Translations under genes and position numbers: made by a program | The notes under the pieces: generated by a model | Told to the model about the DNA's origin: nothing | Databases searched by the model: none | Seen by the model: only the letters and a program-made list of their open reading frames with translations | From: Dermacentor variabilis | Taxonomy: Eukaryota > Arthropoda > Arachnida > Ixodida > Ixodidae | Length of the DNA stretch: 64,000 bases | Assembly: GCF_050947875.1 (NCBI RefSeq) | Contig: NC_134574.1 | Coordinates: 158,416,199-158,480,198 of the forward strand | Direction: 5' to 3' | Part shown: positions 43,546 to 57,003 of the stretch, piece after piece | How the letters are laid out: each line of letters opens with the position of its first letter | How positions within the stretch are numbered: position 1 is the stretch's first letter

Positions 43546-45516
43546 TGAAAAGCACTCCCATTGTAGAATATTTGGCTTCAGATTTAGACGTCTGTTGTCC
43601 CGCCACTGTCGATGTCGTCAGGCCTTCAGCTTCCTGTGAATGCTTTACTTTGTTTGAATGAAAAAAAAAAGCCGTTCGAGTAATTCAAGTGTAGCGTAGC
43701 AAATATGACGCGTTCAACGTTTGAGCCTGGCAGTAATTTAACGACGGCATAAAACACACGCTATTACCAGGCGGCGGCATACCACGTGCCCGTAAAGTTG
43801 CGTACTAGACAACGCAAACGAGTCTACAGGAGAAGCCGCTTTCAACCGCAGTCAACGCAGACAGTGTGCTTCTTTTCCTTTTGATGCTTCTTGCTTTTTG
43901 TTGCTATTTGTCTCAGGCGCCTTAGCGTTGCGTTGCTTACAGACTTGATCGTAACGTCCGTGCGGCGCCTTGGGACAACTTAAGGCACCGTGAACAAGAC
44001 GCCACGTCATTTAGGGTTTAGTTCCATTTTTTTTTTCATTTCTTTATCCATATATTTTTTCTCTCTCTAAGTCGGATATTGTACGGGCAAAAAATGCTGC
44101 CGCTGGTTTGTGTGTACTTGGGGAAGAACTGAGTAGCCTGAGAGGGTGTTCAAATATCCTCCTGTGTAAACCACTTACGAGAAGAAAAAAAAAAAAAAGA
44201 ACCGAAGCCTTACGCACACAAGAATAAGGTGACCGTAAAAAGAGGACAGTCAAGGCACAAGGGTTCCGCGCGGAGTGACTGTTCACGGGGAGCGTAAAGT
44301 CTACACCTCGTGGCTAGACTCTCGCTTCGCTGGCGTTCGTGCGCAGAGTCTTGCTAGTTGTCCCCCCAAGCGGTAGGTGCCCTTAGTCTTTCGCAGTCTT
44401 CTTCTTCTGGAGAGCGTTAGAGGCGTTTACAACCTCACGCTGTACGTTTGCACCTTTTACGCACTTCTCGCAAGTAGCAGTCTTATAGTAATGGTTCGTG
44501 TGTCTTTTGCGAGACACGCGGTATAGCGCAGAACAAACCGAACAAAGCAAACGGGAGAGATTTGATGGCCTTCTCTGTGTTTGCTCTACGGGGAGCCCTA
44601 AACGGAAGGAACTGCGCACGGAATGAGTACGGCACAGCACGAAGCTGTATAAACGCGCGGTTTTACTGGCCGCGAGATGGGCCTGTGCAAACACACGGCG
44701 GAAGCGACCGCTTAGTCAGTGGAAGTTGGACGGATGGATGGATGGTTGGTTGGGTCATCACCGCTGGAGGGCAACGGAAGGATCTGGCATGGCGGTGCGC
44801 TACCGGATTTTCCTCTTGGCGTTCTCAGTGTAAGACGCACGGTGCAACTTGACGGCCAACCTTGGTGACTCGGTGTCGTCGTAAATTCCCCGCGTTTTTT
44901 CGTCGTGCGTGAAGGAGTGATCAATTCGCCCTGTTCTAGAGGTTGTGTGTAGTGATTTTACCCGCGATATCTGAGTGGGTGATGATACTTTCACTAGCAG
45001 ATGGCATATAGAAGGTGATCGTTGCTGGAAACAAGCTTATTAATTATCTTATGTGAGAGATATCACGGTAAGCTTCCACATATTCTCTTCTCGTTCGTGC
45101 TATCGCAGCAGCTGGATTACTTGACGAGGGAGGTATTTTGCTTGAAAGCCAAATCGCATGGTGCCTGTAACGGACTGATAAAATTTCTCTACTTTCTTTT
45201 TATTTACTTACATTAGGCCCCACGCATTGTGTCTACGGAATTGACGACGAATATTTCCACCACTTTGACCGGGCGTGCTCATGCTACCGCGTTGAAAGAG
45301 GCACGCGATTCTCAGTGTGCTACAGGCTGGAGACCTTCAACGTGTCAGCGCTTCTTTCCAGAACGCCCCACCGTAGTTCACGAGAGAGTCGTGTTTACAT
45401 ACGCCTTGTTTTCTGCGTCGACATACTGGACCTCCAGAGGGGTTGCAACGATTCAATTCCAGTTTGTGAGTCGTCAGAGTGGAACTGTGCCTGCATTTTC
45501 GCGTTGCAAAATTTAC

Positions 45517-45658
<142 letters not shown>

Positions 45659-48600
45659 TGATACCATCCAGCATGTAGGGGTCGGAGACTAAATGGGATC
45701 CGCTTGGCAACAAGTAAAAAATGGCCAGCCTTTGCTTTACGAACTGTGTATACTTAAGAATAGCCGTATAAAAGCAAAATGCACACTGATAACGTTCTGC
45801 TCGAATAATCAGTGCATTAAACAAAGTAACGGACGATTATATTGTCAGGAATTATTCAAGAAGCTTCAAATTCTCGGGTCAGTTGGCTGCCGACGCCTTA
45901 ATTGTGACAAAACCACCGTATAAGAGGTCTCGCGAGTTAAAAAAAATCATGAGCAATCTTGCGCGCCCTCTCCTGCATGCAGCGCATTCTCTCAAGGTGG
46001 AAATGCCTTCGAGCTCCATTTGCTTCCTCTCCGAGCAGCGAAGCCGTAAAAAAAAAAAAAAGGACGACGATGTTTAATTAGCGCGGCCATCGGCGATCCA
46101 GGAACCGACAAACTTGCTCAAGAAGTGCGCCGCGCTCAGTTGCGGCGAGGCGAGAGGCGTTCCTCGCGTAGATTTATGCGTGTTTGATCAACCTCGCTCT
46201 CGCGAACGCTTTATGAAGGCAGTCATTTCTATTTATGTATCAACCAAGGCTCCTTCTCCACCGGAGGAGCGTCGAGCACCAGAGTTGCATGTGACGCCAG
46301 CAAAGTTCGTGCGACCTCTCAGGTTTTTACGGCGCAAGAACGCCTTGCAATGAAGTGAAAGTGCCGCCTTACATCCGCCGGTAGAAGAACTGCAGGTATA
46401 CGGGCTGGCGCTGTATATGCGAATGAGCTACCTGGAATGAGGAAAGGCAGTAATTACAAGAATACGCGTACTCGGGTAGTTTTTCCCGTCGAAGGAAAAC
46501 GCAACATGTCCGACCTCGCGCTGACAAATGTGAGGTGATCGGTGTGGGCCTTATTAAGGTACACGTGGACTGTGGTGGTGAAGTGGGTACGTACTTGCGG
46601 TAGAGAACGGGCTGCGCTGTTTGTTCGCCTTGTTTCGCATCAACTTTTGCGTCGGTTCGATATCCAGTGTTAATACTGTGCAAACGTATAACGTGTTCAA
46701 TGTATGCGTATTGACGTATGTGCATTGATCCTTAAAATTATGTTTGTAATCAATAGAGCAACCATGCATTGACCAAATGGAAAGCAGTAGCCGGCATCAC
46801 CCACGTTGTCATTATAACTCCTCTCGCTTCAACATTTAATTTCAATAATAACAAAGGCACTTCTTCCTTCTTTTTTTCATTTTTTGTGTACCATATTCAT
46901 TTTCTTTTTCTCATTATGCTTTTGCAACATCAAATCATATGGCTAACTGGAGCTCTTCATGGGCGTCAATATCTCATGTGCACATTGAAAAAAATAAAAT
47001 AAAAGGCAACCTAAAACATTCAAAAGAACTTGTAATTTGAATGAAGCGGCAAGTAATTTATTCCCCCGGCTGAAAGAACAGTTGCCTTACGGCTGTGTAG
47101 GTCTATATATAAATCCCACGCAAGGAGGAGCCTTTTAATAGGAATTCTCATTGATTCATGGAGTGCGAAGCGGCGGGGAGGCTAATAGTTTTTCAACGGA
47201 GTAGAGCAGTCAAACGCGACCGCAACGAAGAATAATTCAAAGGCCGTTTATACTGGAATGGAATCATAACGGGTTATCTTGCGTGCAGCTCAGCAAGCGG
47301 GTTCCCATGTGCAGTGTGTGCGGGGGTCTTTCTTTCTTCAGCGGGCGTCCCGGCTTACGACACTGTCGCTAAGAAGTTGTTCTACACAGCGGCTCCCGTA
47401 TACCGAGGGTGGCACATACTCTGTTCTCAGACGCGTGCTTGGAAAGCAAAGGGTCGGAAGCAAACCAGTTTGAAGCCGTTCGATTCAGTTCGCACACAAC
47501 TGTTATATGTCATCCTGCTCCATGCAGGTACCCGCAGAGCCCTCGTCGATGACTCATCGTATGAGTTATGCCTGGCAAAGGAGAAACCTTGCTGCAAATA
47601 ACACCGCGTGTCCTTTCCTATCGTAGTAACCCTGGAAAGCACCTCGCAGTCCGCAGAAGCGAGTGAACGAAATTGCGGCATCCGGCTGTTTAGGAAAAGG
47701 TTAATGAGCCCTTACGGTAATCGTGATTGCATCGAATTTTGTCAAATGTTCCCGACTCTCGACTAACTAGTATTGAAACAAACGTTTGGCGCCGTAAATT
47801 ACAGTTCGTCCACTGTAGCATATTCTGTCGAAAGGCGAACACCTCTGTGCACCATGAGGTGTGCTGCATAAAACTTGAATGCAAAACTTTAACGAAAGTA
47901 TAATGTACCAGTAGCAAGTGGCCGCATTTGGTGATATACATGGCGTTTTTACGATAAGAGTAGATTGTCAAACCATCACGAATACATGAAAAGCACCAAT
48001 GGAAATCTGGCACGCGTGGGACTTATTTTTGGCAGTCCGGATAAGAGAGATAAAGAGAGGAGAAAGGAAATGTGGGCATGGAAGGCCAACCAGAGGCACA
48101 TCCGATTTGCTACCCTAATCTGCGGACTAGGCATGAAGTAATGTTCAGAAAAAAAAGTATGAGCAGCGAAATAACACTACTCTCTCGCAGGGCCTCATAT
48201 AGCATCGAAAGCAGTCCAGAAAATATCCATCGAAGTTCGCTCTGGCACATAAAGCTTCGCTTACGTGACCTCAACGCAAGAGGATTGAGTCAGAAGTCGG
48301 GCTGGCCCAGACCGACAGGACCCGACCTGACCCGAGTCGGGCAACAACAATAAGGCATAAGTAAGCGTTTGAAGTTTGAGAGGAGCAGCCTCAATATCAG
48401 GGGCGTCAGGCACCACTAGAGGAACGTGCTCGACATCTAAAACCACTGTATTTCTCTGTCTCGGTCTCTATTACTCTTTGTCGGCAACCTGAACAGGTAC
48501 CACATATTCACGGGCCCTATCAGTATCGGGCCGCGCCCATGTTGTCGGAGGCGCAGTGGTCCAACCTGGAGAACACGTCAAAGGTCGTTGCCTCGAATCC

Positions 48601-49562
48601 CATCCTTCTCCACCGAGCGTTCCCGACTTTTAAATGACTCACAGGTCGTGAAGAAAAAAAAAACACCGACGAGAAGTTGCTCCCGCCCCGTCGTACGTAT
48701 ACACGCAACTCCGCCTCGCTCTGCGATTTGCACGCCGCTCAACAGAGGGCTTTGCGGCGTCCACACAGACCTATTCGCTTTCGCGATCGGTCCTTAGCAT
48801 TCATTTATTTCTCTCGTACACCGTTGTACCTGTGGCAATTAATGCCAACGAGGGTCGCAGAGTCGTGCACCCCCGAAGGGGGTCGGCGATGCCTTTTGAG
48901 ACCTTGGGTGGGGTGCCGCGGCCACGCCACTGCGACTGTTGTGTTTGTTTCTTTTTATTTCTTCGTTTTTTTATCTTCATTAGTGGTTCTATCGAATGGC
49001 GTTAGTCGTTGACGAAGGAAAGAGCAGGCGCTGCGATCTGCTATAAACACATTGCCGAAGGCTCGCTCGCCGCACGTTTTCTGGCACAATGCCGCGTCAA
49101 CCTAACGCACCGTGTATGTTCCGGTCGAAACGCGAGTCTGTGCGTACCTGGCGGTGCAAGCGCTTATCGCGCGACGTTCTTGGTGACTGGGTGTAGTACA
49201 TACGTTCTCGAGCAAGAGTCCGAGGACCAGTGGTGCTACAAAAGAAAAATTATTCTTCGTAGCTTATAGGCATGGAGATCGAAGGGGTACAGCTTGCTTG
49301 AGCGCCTGTTCGACCGACGAAATGCATCAAGACAATTCCACCTTGCCACGGCCCATGCTAGAAAAATAAATGAAGCTTTTGCTGATGATGTGGTCTCTAA
49401 ATTTTACTCTCAACAGTAGATATCCGAGCTTTGATGCCCGCTGTTGCTGCAGCAGGAGGGCCGTGCGCAACGCTGCATCCAACGTCCCTGCCTTTCCGTC
49501 TGTTTTTCCCTCTCATGTGTGTCGTGCATTCCTGAAAACTAGGCAGCTTCATTGAAGACGGT

Positions 49563-49786
<224 letters not shown>

Positions 49787-50322
49787 ACAACTTTATTGAA
49801 GAATAAAACGCTCAATGGTTGGAGCCCCTAGACAAGGGCCCCACTGGCTTCCGCACGCCTTGGAAGAAATTGGCAGCTTATATGTGCTTTAGAGACAGCG
49901 GTAGATAAGAGAAAGTTTGTTATCTGAATTATACGAACCGCTCCCATAAGAATGCAGTCAACGAGTATGTGATCATCTTTGACTTGTGCCCCTGTTCCAA
50001 GAAAGCTCGTGGGTTGTAGTTCGTTATTTAACGACAGTAGCCTCGAAGATATATAGGTGTGCCGTCATAACGTGGTCTGAATTCAGGTCACGTGGTTGTG
50101 TCTGCAGCAACGTTGGTGGCGCTAATAGTGCTACATTGCAATAAGTAAATATCTGTGGTGCCGCAACCGGAAAATAAAATTTGCGCATGAAAGGCGTGCG
50201 AGTGGTGCGTTTCCTAGCTTCTCCTCCTTTCGTTCCCTCCCAGCGAAAGAGTAGGCAGGCGTTGTGCACCTCTCTATGGAAGTTATCAGCACAATGTGTT
50301 GGCGGGCTAGTTGGTGCTGATC

Positions 50323-50437
50323 CATAAATACTTCGTTTAGCGCAAAACAACGGACACAAGAAAAGGCGACAGGGCAAGGCGCTTGTCCTGTCGCCTTTTC
50401 TTGTGTCCGTTGTTTTGCGCTAAACGAAGTATTTATG
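50323..50437. repeat. 56-bp palindrome, one mismatch (hairpin family member 2)
   Basis: Arms 50323-50378 and 50382-50437 pair with a single G:T at 50374/50386 around a 3-base centre. The core is GCGACAGGGCAAGG, preceded by CGGACACAAGAAAAG. On the outer left, six bases away, is GGGCTAGTTGGTG (50304-50316), the complement of CACCAACTAGCCC. Confidence 0.95.
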
Positions 50438-50490
50438 AAGTTATCAGCTTCCTTCCTCCCTGTTTCCTTTGTGTGCTTATGGTTGCATAT

Positions 50491-50491
<1 letters not shown>

Positions 50492-50555
<64 letters not shown>
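50492..50555 (+). repeat. (TAA)n microsatellite
   Basis: About 21 units lying between the hairpins at 50323 and 50704. Confidence 0.98.
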
Positions 50556-50556
<1 letters not shown>

Positions 50557-50703
50557 CGTCAAATGATAACGTTTCTGTGGAGCTAGCTTTTCTTCATCTT
50601 TTTTTAGAACTTGTGAATGGTGAGTGGAATTTCTAAGACTGGCTGGCAATCATCTCTTTGCACTCACAAGTTACCACAGGTCTGGAACAGCAATAAAAGT
50701 GGT

Positions 50704-50887
50704 TTTCAATAGGTGAAGCGCCAATAGTGACGGCACACAAGAAGAAATACAGACAGGACAAGGACATCCTTTCTATGTGTGCCTTCCAGTGCGCCGAATC
50801 CTTCGGTGGTGGTCTGTCATAAAAGCGCCTTGTCCTGTCTGTATTTCTTCTTGTGTGCCGTCACTATTGGCGCTTCACCTATTGAAA
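50704..50887. repeat. 60-bp inverted repeat with a 64-bp loop (hairpin family member 3)
   Basis: Arms 50704-50763 and 50828-50887 are exact reverse complements. The core is CAGACAGGACAAGG, preceded by CGGCACACAAGAAG. CACCAACTAGCCC (50894-50906) lies six bases beyond the right arm. Confidence 0.95.
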
Positions 50888-51992
50888 GCTATGCACCAAC
50901 TAGCCCCACAACGTGTTTTACTGCAATAAAAGTGGTCACCCCAGAATCTGAGCAAATATAAAAATAATAGAAAACATGAAACCACACGCACACACACAAA
51001 ATGCAACGAAGAAAATTTAGAACGAAAGCAACGATACTAACGCCACACCTTCCTTCTATCGCCCGTCGCGCCGTTCACGTTTCGAAACTAATTTCGTGCA
51101 GATGAGCGCGCGATGTGGGCCAACGCAACACCAGCTATAGCTGTATACGCTCGCTCTTCCAACTCGCGAAAGTGGTTTCAGCCTAGCGCACTGCTGCTCA
51201 GATTTACCGAAACAGCGGAGCGCATGTCACACATCGGCGCCGCAGGCCAAGCCGAGACTCTCGCCTTTTCTCGCTGAAAGTGAGCGTCGCTCGTGTAGCT
51301 GGGGCGTTGTTATTCGTGGCTCGAGCAGTGGACGAGCGACGCCCATGATTTCGTGCTTTGGTTACGAAGCGAGTCGCCGTCGAAAAAAAGGAAAAAAAAG
51401 AAAAGAAAGCGACCGTTTCGTCGGGTGAAACTGTGGGCGTGGCCGCGCCGTGATTTCTCCGCTCTTACACGCCGGCGAAAGTCACATCGTTATCATTAGA
51501 AGCGCCGTACAACGGCGGATGCGCGCGCGCGTGTACGCGGCGTTGGAACTTGCCCGCTTATAACTGTTGCCGTTTTCTTTAGGCACGGAACGCCTGTTTC
51601 CCCGGTATGTTGTCCCTGAAGATGGGTTTTCCGCGGTATGTTGTGTCCGAAGATGGGTTTCGCCTTTCCTCGCGTTCGATTTTCATATGAAAGGGGGAAA
51701 GGAAGATTTCATCGGATTTTTTTTTTTTTTCCATCGCCGCTGCGATTGCCTAACAGGCAACGAGACTGAGCGACCGAATGCGACACGCACGGCGCTTGGA
51801 GCTCCAACACATTATCCCGAGGCCAGGATAATGTAACGTTTACATTTCAATGCTATGTTCCACTTCACGCTTCGTCAGAGGTAAGAGTGGCGCTCCGCCC
51901 ACGTTATCACTGGGATCGGCCGATATCAGCCCTGAGCACACGAACTCTTGACTTTCTCTCTTTGTCGTAATTTGTTCCTTCATTTCTCATTT

Positions 51993-52007
51993 CTATCTAT
52001 CTATCTA

Positions 52008-52058
<51 letters not shown>

Positions 52059-52073
52059 GCCTGTCTGCCTGCC

Positions 52074-52130
<57 letters not shown>
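51993..52130 (+). repeat. Composite microsatellite (CTAT)n then (CTGT)n
   Basis: A few CTAT units switch to about 30 CTGT units, with three CTGC interruptions around 52055-52075. It is the complementary type of the array at 1886. Confidence 0.98.
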
Positions 52131-52131
<1 letters not shown>

Positions 52132-54559
52132 ATTTTAGCATACACTAAAGAGAGAGAGGCGGGGGGACGAATTAACATTTGACAGGTCATCATGTAGCAC
52201 GTACAGCGAAGACCGGTGGTCTATAAGTAAGAGAATGCGCTGCAAACATCTGAGAAACGCAGTCGAGGAATGCAGAGGATTAGGGGGTGTGACAATATCG
52301 ACACATTTGCGGGCATGTGGGATTAGTGAGGCGCCTGAGACGAGAGGGGAAAATCGGGAGAGCGAAGGCAAGTGGCTTTCGCGTCGCTGTGCACATAAAA
52401 TGGAGGGATGATGATGGCAAAGTAGAAGAAGAAAAAGAGGAAGAAGAAGATGAAAATGAGGCGCGGATGGTAACAATAACGGAGTACGGTGTACTATCCT
52501 AATGCTGGGCAAGGTATGCAGATGGATAAAAACATGGAGAAACATATCAATGCAATACACGGTATAGGGCAGCAGTGCGTACTATAGCGTACTATACTAT
52601 ACTATAAAAAGTGCGTACTATAGCAGGCTAGAGCTGCTGATATACAGTTTCCGAGGCCCTTACGCTGGTTTTGTTCGTAATATAAAGTGCGAGTCAATCG
52701 TGATTTTGGATGCATTATCAGCGAGGGCGGCCTGTCAATGGCAAGCAGCACAAAACGTTTTTGAATCGGGTCCCAGACGAGTCTCCAACATTTACGCACA
52801 TCTGAGAGGCGAACCGTAGCAACATTCAAGTTTGCATCTGACTTTAATGTTGTCAGTGATATCCTATTTTTATTATTAGAAGTAGCCGAATCATTATGAA
52901 TGAAAATGCATTTACTTGAAGCAACCTACTGATTACAGGCAGCTCAAGTTTCTGAGAATAGCTATACTGATTCACCTGAGTATGGTCAGTGTTGATAGTT
53001 CTGTCAGCTCTGAAAAGGACGTGTGTCATCTTCTAATTCTTAAGGGCCCCAATTACTCTTGCATAACACAGAAAGTCCACTTAACTCATGTTTATTTCGT
53101 TGTACGCCGTCTGTATAAGTCAAGGCATTGGGCCAAGCCGGATATTTGTTGAAAACTCGCGTAACATCCGTCGCGTGCAGTGTGCGCATGTCCTTGTTCT
53201 CATGCGCACACGCCGGTCATCGTAAAGAAAGAAAGCAAAATAGCCTTTATAGATGCCGAACTGTAATAAATTCTTGTTTGGGATGCCACGAATGAAGCCT
53301 GACGTGACCTCAAAGGGGGCAAAGCCAAGCACAATAAGATAAAACGAAATAAAACACACGCGCACAACAAAACGTTGACTGCGGTCTACATAGAGTTGAA
53401 CTTATACGCATATTGGCCACTGAAACATACGCTTGGAATCACGGATAACGCGCGTGCGCCTTAACTCGTTGAAAGGCCGAAGAAGACCAATGAAAGCCAA
53501 AGTTTAAATAAGAAGAAAAACAGATAATCTATTGCCGTGTACGTCAAGCACGGGCACACAAGCCCCATTAAGGGTAGAACCGTTCGACTCGCGGATACAA
53601 TACTCTCCCTCAACTAGACGGCTGCGCGCGGGGAATTCTGGGAAACCAATTAACCTTCACCTCTGACACGGAGGGGTCAGGTCGGTCGAAAAGTCCGCGT
53701 CACGCAGCAGGCGAGGCTGCAGAAGGCAACGTTAGCAGAAGGTGCCCGTCGTGTGCATGTAATACGAGAAACGGGCGAAGAAAGATCGTCTGCTCCTTTG
53801 GTGTTCGGACAGTGCGCATTGGATACAGGCATAAAGCAAAAAAAAAAAAAAAAAGAAAGACATTTTTAATAAACCACAAGCAGACTAGGATTACTCTTTC
53901 TTTTCTTTTTTTGGTTCCGCGAAGGTCGGGGTAGAGAAGGCATGGGAGAAGCCACGCATTCGTGTTAGGCTTTTGCAGCCCCCATGGACTGCGGGCTACT
54001 GAACGCAAGAAGCCCGTTTACGACGTCAAACGCTTCCTTAATCTTTTCTTTCTGTCCTCCAAAGCAGTGGGAATGCCACTAACACTACTTTTTTCCCCCC
54101 GTCGTTGGAACCTTAAGTTATGCATCGTTAACAAGCGCGGCGCGTGCGCGCTTAATATCTCATCGGAGCATTTTTTACGACCTCCGCTTCAACCATGGCG
54201 CCCGGACATGCGCACGCGCAAGGCCTAATGCCCTCCGGCTTGGTTCGAACGTATACGTACGGCATATATCTCCCGGGCGCCTATATTACAGCCACCGTTT
54301 GGCTGCTGTCTTGTCCAAAGGCAAACAATGGCGTCCTCTGTCTCGCCTCCGTTCCCTCGCCACAGCTTGGAGGAAGGGGGGGGCGCTAGTCCAAGGTTAT
54401 TAACGTAAACGACGACGGCGCAAGCCGTCCCAACTGCGTCTGAATAAAAATGTTCAGTGTCGTGAGAGCAAAAATGCTGGTGTTAACTGCAGCCACAAGC
54501 AGCAAGCCTGCCAACGATCAGTGCACCGAATTGGTTGTACACCAAAGTAAGAACGAGCT

Positions 54560-54590
54560 AAAGAAAGAAAGAAAGAAAGAGAAAGAAGGA

Positions 54591-54650
<60 letters not shown>

Positions 54651-54667
54651 AATAAAGAAAGAAAGAA
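54560..54667 (+). repeat. (AAAG)n microsatellite
   Basis: About 26 units with three or four interruptions. Confidence 0.95.
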
Positions 54668-55173
54668 CTGGTATGAGGTTCACTTTAAGGAAGCTTAAGT
54701 ACTGCTTGAAACAGTGGCATTATTTGCTTGTATACACAATGGCGATGACAACTGCGGAACCGTGCAACAAGGATTACGGCACGACGACTGCACAACGGCT
54801 CGCGGACGCAAGGGAAACCGGAACTGCATCGCGTATAGTGCGGAGCAAATCACATTTGCTGTTAAGATGACTTCGTCTGCCAACAAAGCCTGGAGATAAA
54901 AGTGATCATTACGATATATGCACGACCAACCGCACGAAAGTTGGAGGTAGTGGCCGCAACTTCTATCGCTGTTAGAAAAGGAATGCGACATTCACTGCGA
55001 CATCAGCAGGATATCACAACGCTATGCAGGGTAGCCCGCCGCGTCTATGCACTGGCGACATATATAACCTCCCTGTCGTGCCCTCTGTTCTCCTCCTCTC
55101 CTCTCACGGGGGACATATTCACCTTCTCAGAAAAGATGCTGCGTCATCGCGATGCGCACAAGCTCGTTTTCGT

Positions 55174-55176
<3 letters not shown>

Positions 55177-55247
<71 letters not shown>
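55177..55247 (+). repeat. (TA)n microsatellite
   Basis: A pure 71-bp run. Confidence 0.98.
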
Positions 55248-55250
<3 letters not shown>

Positions 55251-56612
55251 GAGCTGCCTGCTGTGGCGCCTCTGAAATGCATGTACTGCAGACGCCAGTC
55301 ATTTTTCACCCTATCGTGAGTAAAACTGTTGTCTATGAAACGTTTGAGTTCCGTGATGCAAATTGCTATATGAAGAGCAATATAACTGCCATACAGGCTC
55401 AAGGACATCGCGCTGAAGTGCGTCTGAATTCGCGCACAGGGCCTGAATTCACAGAATTTTTCATTCGCAAGTGCTCTTCGTGATCACTAGCTGGCCGCAT
55501 TCGCTAATACTATAGACGTAGAGCACCAGGTTTGGCGGGAATGCGGGAACTATCCTATCGTAATAGCGTTTTTTGTAAATACAAGCCCATATCACCGCTG
55601 CTCACAGGCATTGGCAAACCAAGCAGCAAGGCAGGAATATCGCTTTCTTCGGCTCGCAGCACACCGCACTTAAACGCTCTAGGCGAGATTGCGGACGCCT
55701 GTATACCCCAACGTACGCAGCTTGCAGAATGTTCGCGTAGTCTCGATAAGGCTCAGAGCAGCGTCTATGCATTTCACGCTGGTGCGCTGCCGGCTGCCAT
55801 AGCGCCGCGTATATACGCTGCTCGCAAAAAGACGGCAGCACTCGTCTGGGTGGATCGCACCGCGTGCGTCTCAGCCAATTTGAAAAGGTAATGAAGCGAC
55901 GCAGCGACAACATGCTTGCAGGCGACCTCCGGAGCCGATATCTGTTACGACGCCGACAGAGTGGCTATATACATACAGGGTGTCGTATGAGCTGATTTAT
56001 GACCTCGCTGTCGCAAGGCTAGAGTTGTCATGCGTGTCTGTCCTTTGTCGTTCTTTTTTCCAATCGTCTCGCCTCGCAATTTTCTCCGTCTGTTTCTTCA
56101 AACTCGCGACCCGAAGCGTTGAACTATGCAGTGAGCCGCTTTGTGATGTCGTTCGTCAACGTTTGACGATATTGATCTCTGTGACAAAAAGGCACAGTGC
56201 AGGTTCGCGTGCTTTGAAGGGGTCACGAAGGAAGTAATATGGATTGTGGTCACGTTGAGAGGTCGTATAAAACAAAAAGTATTGCACGGATTGGGAAATA
56301 AACGCCATTTGATTGTATTTCGAATGAGAACGAAGATGTTTGAACTATGGAGACGTCATGTTACTCGTATGTCGCGCTTGCAATATTACAGACCCCAGCA
56401 GAAACGAACGATGGGTGAGTCGGTGAAGTTTTAATAATGAAGTGGCGGTGTCCGACCGATCGAGAGAACCAAAACGATTTCTGGGCTGGCGGAGATTCAC
56501 TTGAAGTGATTAGAAGCTGAGGCTTAATTTTCTTGACAAGAATGGGGATTACAAGTTCACATATTGAAGCACCATAGATTTTCCTTTCTCAGAGCACGTA
56601 TTTGATTATCAA

Positions 56613-56616
<4 letters not shown>

Positions 56617-56651
<35 letters not shown>
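56617..56651 (+). repeat. (TA)n tract left of the tRNA-like repeat
   Basis: A pure run ending exactly where the tRNA-like repeat begins. Confidence 0.95.
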
Positions 56652-56653
<2 letters not shown>

Positions 56654-56929
56654 TCTGTGAGTGGCGGCGCTGGCTAACACTCCCAGGGTTCTACTAAGGC
56701 ACATAAATACCCAAGAAAGTGGATGGGAAAACAGCGCCGTGGTAGCTCAATTGGTAGAGCATCGCACGCGAAATGCGAAGGTTGTGGGTTCGGTTCCCAC
56801 CTGCGGCAAGTTGTTTTTTCATCCACTTTAATTTCCATTAATTTATCGTTTCATTCCTTCATTTATTAAGCACAAGTAATTTCCCCTATGTTGTACTTGG
56901 TGTCAGTGTTTGTAGGCTTCTTAAGATAT

Positions 56930-56932
<3 letters not shown>
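56652..56932 (+). repeat. tRNA-like interspersed repeat, well-preserved copy
   Basis: It begins after a (TA)n tract and ends in another. It carries CTAACACTCCCAGGG, then CACATAAATACCCAAG, then a 10-bp arm AAAGTGGATG (56716-56725), the tRNA-like unit, and the complementary arm CATCCACTTT (56820-56829). It closes with a T-rich tail and TGTCAGTGTTTG. The arrangement matches the copy at 7063. Confidence 0.75.
56736..56807 (+). tRNA. tRNA-like gene inside a repeat (probably not a decoding tRNA)
   Basis: These 72 bp fold into a full cloverleaf. The acceptor is GCCGTGG/CTGCGGC (two G-U pairs), the D stem GCTC/GAGC, the anticodon stem TCGCA/TGCGA, and the T stem GTGGG/CCCAC with loop TTCGGTT. The seven-base anticodon loop CGCGAAA puts G where U33 is nearly universal. 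The nominal anticodon would be CGA (Ser), but the variable loop is only 5 nt, unlike a serine tRNA. No CCA follows. It sits in a dispersed repeat, so a tRNA-derived element is likelier than a working tRNA. Confidence 0.6.

Positions 56933-57001
<69 letters not shown>
56933..57001 (+). repeat. (TA)n tract right of the tRNA-like repeat
   Basis: A pure 69-bp run starting where the tRNA-like repeat ends. Confidence 0.95.

Positions 57002-57003
<2 letters not shown>

Noticed and set aside
56736..56807. Functional serine tRNA (CGA)
   Set aside because: G at position 33, a short variable loop and a place within a dispersed repeat argue against a decoding role.
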